Assembly (NCBI GenBank): GCA_002189035.1
Contig: CM007990.1
Location: 4,030,001 to 4,094,000, forward strand
Direction: 5' to 3'
Length of the DNA stretch: 64,000 bases
Origin: Utricularia gibba
Lineage: Eukaryota; Streptophyta; Magnoliopsida; Lamiales; Lentibulariaceae
Position numbers and translations under genes: made by a program. Below the pieces are notes generated by a model. That model was not told where the DNA came from, did no database searches, and saw nothing but the letters and a program-made list of their open reading frames with translations. Each line of letters begins with the position of its first letter. The first letter of the stretch is position 1. Shown here piece after piece: positions 59,585 to 64,000 of this stretch.

Positions 59585-60510
59585 ATCAATAAGTGGGTTT
59601 GTGATTTTGTTGCTCTATATTAATGACATGCTGATTGTTGGATAGAATACTTCAAGAATTGCAAACTTGAAGAAGGAGTTGAATAAGTCTTTCTTGATGA
59701 AAGACTTGGGGCCAACAAAGCAGATTATTGGCATGAAGATCATCAGGAATAGAGATGTCAAGAAGATATAGTTGTCTCAAGAATAATACATTGAAAAGAT
59801 TCTTGAGACATTTAACATGATGGACGTCAATGCGGTTAGCTACCCTATTGCTAATCATTTTCAGTTGAGCAAGAAGCAATGTCTATCAACCAAGGAAGAA
59901 TGAAAAGTGATGATGAGCATTTCCTACTCATCAGTTGTTGGGAGCTTAATGTATGCCATGGAATTGTGAGCAGGTTTTTGTGTGATCCAAGGAATGATTA
60001 TTGGTCTATTGTGAAGTGGATTTTCATATATCTACGGGGATCTTCAAACATGTGTTTATGCTTTGGAAGTGAGGAGCCTGTGTTGAAAGGATACACGGAT
60101 GCTGATTTAGCTGGTGATGTTGACAATCAAAAATCAACATGGGAATATCTGATTACATTTGTAGGGAGATCTATGTCTTGGCAGTCAAGACTGTAGAAGT
60201 GTGTTGCTCTATCTTCAATTGAAGAAGAATATATTGTAATTACTAAGACTTATAAGGAGCTGCTGTGGATGAAGAAGTTCTTGCGAGAATGGTGTGAAGC
60301 AGGGGAAGTATGAATTATTTTGTGACAGCCAGAGTGCTATCCATCTAGCGAAGAATGCTTCCTTTCACTCAAGATCGAAGCATATTGATCAGCACTATCA
60401 TTGGATTAGGTATGTCTTAGAGGAAAATCACTTGTGTTTGGAGAAGATTCATACTGAAGAAAATGGTTCATATATGATGACGAAGATACTTTCAAAGGAA
60501 AGCTTTTAAT
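59585..60510 (+). pseudogene. Copia reverse transcriptase 3' part and RNase H
   Basis: It starts F-V-I-L-L-L-Y-I-N-D-M-L-I-V-G (second RT block, with N-D in place of D-D), then K-D-L-G-P-T-K-Q-I-I-G-M and a V-V-G-S-L-M-Y-A-M block. RNase H pieces follow in broken frames: G-Y-T-D-A-D-L-A-G-D and S-x-Q-S-R-L at about 60090-60196, and F-C-D-S-Q-S-A-I-H-L-A-K-N with K-H-I-D at 60294-60509. Several stops and at least two frameshifts are present. Confidence 0.8.
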
Positions 60511-60552
60511 TTTGTAGAAGAACCGTTGGGTTTACCAGCTCACCCATGTGTT

Positions 60553-60567
60553 GGGAGGGGGGAGAAA
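60553..60567 (+). other. Polypurine tract
   Basis: GGGAGGGGGGAGAAA stands directly before the right LTR; it primes plus-strand synthesis in LTR retrotransposons. Confidence 0.8.
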
Positions 60568-61044
60568 TGATGGGTGGGTACCTCCATATGGGACCCACAC
60601 AAATATTAAACAAAAAAGACACGTGTTTGATGCCATTGATCGTCAAGGATTGGTAGTGATGGATGGAGAGGTTTGGTGGTTCCCCTTTATTTATATAGAG
60701 GGGAACACTTCCCCATAGATGTATTCCAAAGAATCTCAACACAAGAGCTATTAGGTGTTTTTGAGTGAGTTTTCAGTTTTCGATGGTAGAATATGGAAAG
60801 GAGAAAGATAATATTCTTTCTTATTCATGTTTCTTACCCAATAGAGTTTTCGGGGAAAGTATAGAAAAAAAGGGTAAAACCTGATTATTACTAAGGTAAA
60901 TCTCTTTATATTTAATATGATAAATAATGAATTTTTTAGGAGTTGGATACGAATGTAACTCTTATTTTGAGGTGAATCATGTTAAATCTTTGTGACTATT
61001 TTCTTGATTTTTGTGATCAAGTTTTTGTTTGGTTGTGCTCAACA
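60568..61044 (+). repeat. Right LTR of the copia element
   Basis: It starts TGATGGGTGG and ends CTCAACA, about 477 bp. It contains a TATA-like CTTTATTTATATAG about 120 bp from its start. Confidence 0.8.
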
Positions 61045-61879
61045 ACAACTCTCTAATGTACCCGGTGTTCAGCAATCCATCTATAATTTGTTTCATTATT
61101 TTCATCTTTTCATATGATTTTTTTTTATTCTAAATATATTTCATCATGAGGTTAATGTTTACTCATCAATTCATTGAAGGTTGTTTGTTTCCCAAGTAAA
61201 AACGTTACATCGAGTGAAAATGCTACAATGTGTAGACAGATAATAATGGAGAGACTATTAAGTTTCATGTTGTTTTAGAATCATTAACAAATTTTAATGA
61301 ATATGATTCCACTATTTGGGTTTTTAATATTCACAAATCTCAACATTTGATTAAGTACTTGTGGTGACTTGAGTTGTGCATTCCATCAGTTTTTGTTATT
61401 CTGAGTACTTTGAGCCTTTTAAGTGACTCTTTACTCGAGCTTATTTATGACTCAAGACAGTTTTTACATTTTTTGTTTAGACATTCCTCAACTTGGTTAG
61501 AATCCACATTTTTAATTCTTCCACAATTGCATCAGAACTTCTTTTTCTGCCTTTATAAACATAAGGATATACATCAAATCCTTATTAATTATAGCTTTTG
61601 GACTGAGTCAATCTAAAGCTTAATTACAAAATTCATGATTAATATAGTTTTATCTCGATTGTTTATTGAATTTGATGCCTGACCCAAGATACTACAATAT
61701 AATAAATAAAATATTTTAAAAATTATGAAACATTAATATATATTTTGAGGTTATTTAAATAATTTATAGAAACAAATTTAAAAACTTATATAAATTATTA
61801 ATTCATACTATTTATCCTAAAAATAAATAATATATATATAATTAAAAATAATAATTATTATTATAATAATTCATAAAAA
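61045..61879. other. AT-rich spacer
   Basis: No recognisable gene or repeat boundary apart from the copia edge at its left. Confidence 0.5.
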
Positions 61880-62310
61880 TTTTATTTTTGAACTAAACTC
61901 ATCAAGCTTTTAGATTTGAAACTCAATCAATCCTAAGAATTTCGAGCTTCAAAATCAGAAAGCTCGATTTTGGGTCATAAATATGCAAACTCAAGCTCAA
62001 TGTTTTTTAAGGTTGGGTCAGGCCAGCCCACATGATTGGGCTTTAACTTTCATCTCTATGTGGTATGAGGCTGCACAAAACATTTGAGACAGAAAACACA
62101 CTCCAATCAAAGTTGAATAAAAGAAAGTCCTTTTATATCTAATGAACACTTGTTTGTAAACAAAAAAAAACTCATGAGCTAACTAATCCCAAGCTCAATC
62201 TCAACTCGAACTGTAGCTCAGCTCAAGTCGAGCATAGTTCAAGCTCGATTGAGTCAAGTAAAATATCAAGTTGGTCTGAAGTCGGCTCGCAAAAGCTCGT
62301 GATTTGTTAT
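61880..62310. repeat. Possible hAT-type subterminal repeat remnant
   Basis: Dense AGCTCGA/CTCAAGCTC-like words in both orientations resemble the subterminal regions of the hAT element at 21836-26351, and a CATCTCTA at about 62052-62059 could be a decayed terminal repeat. No matching partner end or target duplication was located. Confidence 0.3.
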
Positions 62311-63042
62311 ACTAAAATACACCCACAATCATAGATAATTGGTCCATAAATTATGATCAATCCTTCAGATCAATTGAATCACTGGTCCGTAAATTATGAT
62401 AACTGATCCGTAAAATAAGAAGCACTTAAATTGATTACATAATTATAATCCCTAATGGCTGGCTAATCACAATTTAATGACTTTGGGTGACAAAAGGAAT
62501 GCTACACATTCTTGTTTGATAAGTTTCACATCTTGAAATAGACATTTGTTAAAAATTAATATGTTTGATAGATATATCTTTAATAAAGATGTAATTTTTA
62601 AAATTATTATACAAATTCTCCGCGTCAACCATGTATTTCAAAATTTTTTTAATGAAATGAGATTTGATTATTATTTTTATTTATTTTTAAAATATGTCGA
62701 ATTAAATATTATTTTAAATATATATTTTTTAAAATTTATTAACTTATTTTAATTACGTATATTTATTTAAATATGAATAATTCAAATATATTAATCATTA
62801 AACTATTCTTCCAAACATGGAATTGTATTGTTTTTTCAAGTGGTAATTTGTTTTAGAATAAAAAAAGTGAAAAACAGGTAGATTGACAGGCGTTGTGCGG
62901 TGCGGGCCCACGTCTATTCTGTGTCTTTTGCCTTTCCCCTTTTTTATTTTATTTCCATTTCTGCATCTTCTTGTTTATTTTTACACTTCGCTCCGCTCCA
63001 CACGCAAACGCCCAGCCCAGCCAATCTTCTTCCCTGCTTGCA
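62311..63042. other. Spacer and probable leader of the last gene
   Basis: AT-rich up to about 62870, then a balanced, pyrimidine-rich leader (62885-63042) that precedes the ATG at 63043. An upstream open frame of 50 codons is continuous with the gene frame but is not in the style of the encoded protein. Confidence 0.45.
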
Positions 63043-64000
63043 ATGGCCTCCACTGACGCCGCCGTTACCTCCGATCTTCCCGAAACCGATGACGTAGGCC
63101 TTCCGTTTCAATAGTCGCCTCTTTTTTCTAGTTGCATTCCTTGAGTCGAGTTCGCGAATTCCTGTCTTTTTTTTTTCAATTTAGTGATATCCTCTGGCTT
63201 TGATTGGATATCACAGTCAAGCGATCCTGAGTTTTGAGGATTAGGATTACTGTTTTTGAGGACTTCGTTCGGAGGAGTGAGATTTTGAATGGGATTTTTT
63301 TTTTTTGTTTTGCAGAAAGTTGGGGAGAAAACAACGAAGGAGAATGTCGAAGATCAGAAAGAAGAATCGAAGGTAACTGAAGACTCTGCAGTTGAAGAAA
63401 GTAATCAAGGTAACAAGGAGGCTGTATCAGAGGGTAGGAAGGAGAGTGTCAACGGAATAGAAGCTGAGACCGATAAAAACATACCCGTACCTCCTCCGGT
63501 TGAAGATTCCGTCGACCATGAATCGAACACCGTGAAGAAACTCGCTGAGTCGGCTCAGGCTGAAGATGTGAAGGAAGCTGAAGACAAGGTGGAAGACGTA
63601 GAAGACAGTGAGTCGAAGATTGGAGGGAAGCCTACTGAGCTTGCTCATATTGAAGATGTTGAAGACAGTGAGTCGAAGATTGGGGAGAAGCCTACTGAGC
63701 CTGCTCATGTTGAGGATGTGAAGGATGAAGCCAAGGTTGAAGATATAGGCGAAAAAGATTTCAGGATTGGGGAGGAGCCTAATGAGCCCGATCAGAGTGC
63801 AGATGTGAAGGAAACTGAAGCTGAGGTTAAAGAAACTGACGCGAAGGATACCGAAACCAGCTCTGGAGAGAAGATTGTTGAAGTTGAAGATACGAAGGAA
63901 ACTGAAGTCGGGGTCGAGGGAAAGATAGTCGAAGCTCCAGTTGAACATGTAAAGGATACCAAGATCAAGTCTGAGGAGGATCTTGCTGAGCTTCCTCTGG
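63043..64000 (+). CDS. Acidic Glu/Lys-rich repeat protein, 5' part (runs off window)
   Basis: I do not recognise the family. Exon 1 (63043-63093) encodes M-A-S-T-D-A-A-V and joins at phase 0 across a 222-nt GT-AG intron to exon 2 (63316 onward), which stays open to the window end: 245 complete codons so far. Exon 2 has no in-frame ATG, so a start-dependent scan would miss it. The protein is dominated by Glu, Lys, Asp, Val and Ser, with no membrane segment or obvious domain. A 20-residue unit (E-D-S-E-S-K-I-G-x-K-P-T-E) is repeated exactly in phase at 63601-63660 and 63661-63720, with a degenerate third copy at about 63748-63807. Such acidic N-terminal regions occur in several plant cytoskeletal or organelle-movement proteins, but the domain that would tell lies downstream. 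Confidence 0.75.
63601..63807 (+). repeat. In-frame 60-bp coding tandem repeat
   Basis: Two adjacent 60-bp copies differ at about seven positions, with a weaker third copy after a short gap. The period is a whole number of codons, so the repeat extends the protein without a frameshift. Confidence 0.85.

Larger units (their letters stand above)
56847..61044 (+). mobile_element. Rearranged Ty1/copia retrotransposon with nested copies
   Basis: Left LTR 56847-about 57293 and right LTR 60568-61044 are similar and both start TGATGGGTGGG. Flanking bases gcaac (before) and acaac (after) agree at four of five positions, a likely target duplication. Gag through integrase are missing: the left LTR joins directly to the start of the RT region. 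The RT is broken near 57888 by about 1.7 kb of other sequence (an inverted copia piece with its own LTR, itself split by a solo Ty3-type LTR). RT and RNase H resume at about 59590 and run to a polypurine tract (60553-60567) before the right LTR. Stops and frameshifts are frequent. Confidence 0.75.

Noticed and set aside
62052-62075. Right end of a second complete hAT element
   Set aside because: CATCTCTA followed by TGTGGTAT looked suggestive, but the only TGTGGTAT found to the left (about 53789) lies inside a MITE and no matching terminal repeat is there.
63427-63948. 173-codon minus-strand open frame
   Set aside because: It is the antisense of the acidic repeat exon. Its Phe/Leu/Ser-rich composition is the expected complement of Glu/Lys-rich codons.

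Overview
This is a stretch of nuclear DNA from a flowering plant, most likely a eudicot; the species cannot be named from the sequence. The reasons are spliced genes of plant-only families (a KORRIGAN-type membrane GH9 endoglucanase, a ZF-HD homeodomain factor, an R2R3-MYB of the MYB61/MYB86 group, S1 self-incompatibility-like proteins), GT-AG introns, very AT-rich spacers, and plant-type transposons (PIF/Harbinger, hAT, Ty1/copia, Ty3-like LTRs, small MITE-like repeats). No bacterial, organellar or viral gene block was found.

Layout. 1-1.6 kb: spacer. 1.65-7.7 kb: a PIF/Harbinger transposon with both ORFs, TAA target duplications and a 2.35-kb retroelement-like insert inside its transposase gene. 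7.7-10.8 kb: spacer. 10.9-12.9 kb: two convergent S1-like secreted protein genes. 14.2 kb: a Myb/SANT-like remnant. 16.0-18.3 kb: a KORRIGAN-like cellulase gene (six exons). 18.6-20.1 kb, convergent with it: a cinnamoyl-CoA-reductase-like gene (four exons). 20.6-28.0 kb: a truncated copia element (minus strand) split by a 4.5-kb hAT element, which itself carries a 1.1-kb AT-rich long-inverted-repeat element. 28.0-30.6 kb: a tandem repeat and a gag-only copia remnant. 30.6-37.0 kb: spacer. 37.2-38.1 kb: ZF-HD gene. 39.6-41.8 kb (minus): a gene with four RanBP2-type zinc fingers and seven coding exons. 45.7-46.9 kb (minus): R2R3-MYB gene. 47-56.8 kb: spacer with MITE-like repeats. 56.8-61.0 kb: a rearranged copia element containing an inverted second copia copy, itself split by a solo Ty3-type LTR. 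63.0-64.0 kb: the 5' part of a gene for an acidic, internally repeated protein that runs off the window.

Functional view. Seven host genes appear intact, and an eighth is cut off by the window edge. Three have plausible links to the cell wall or phenylpropanoid metabolism (KORRIGAN-like endoglucanase, CCR-like reductase, MYB61/86-group factor), but they are separate genes and nothing shows they act as a cluster. All mobile-element genes carry stops, frameshifts or deletions. Exon coordinates were derived by hand from splice signals, reading-frame continuity and family resemblance, and no search could be run.
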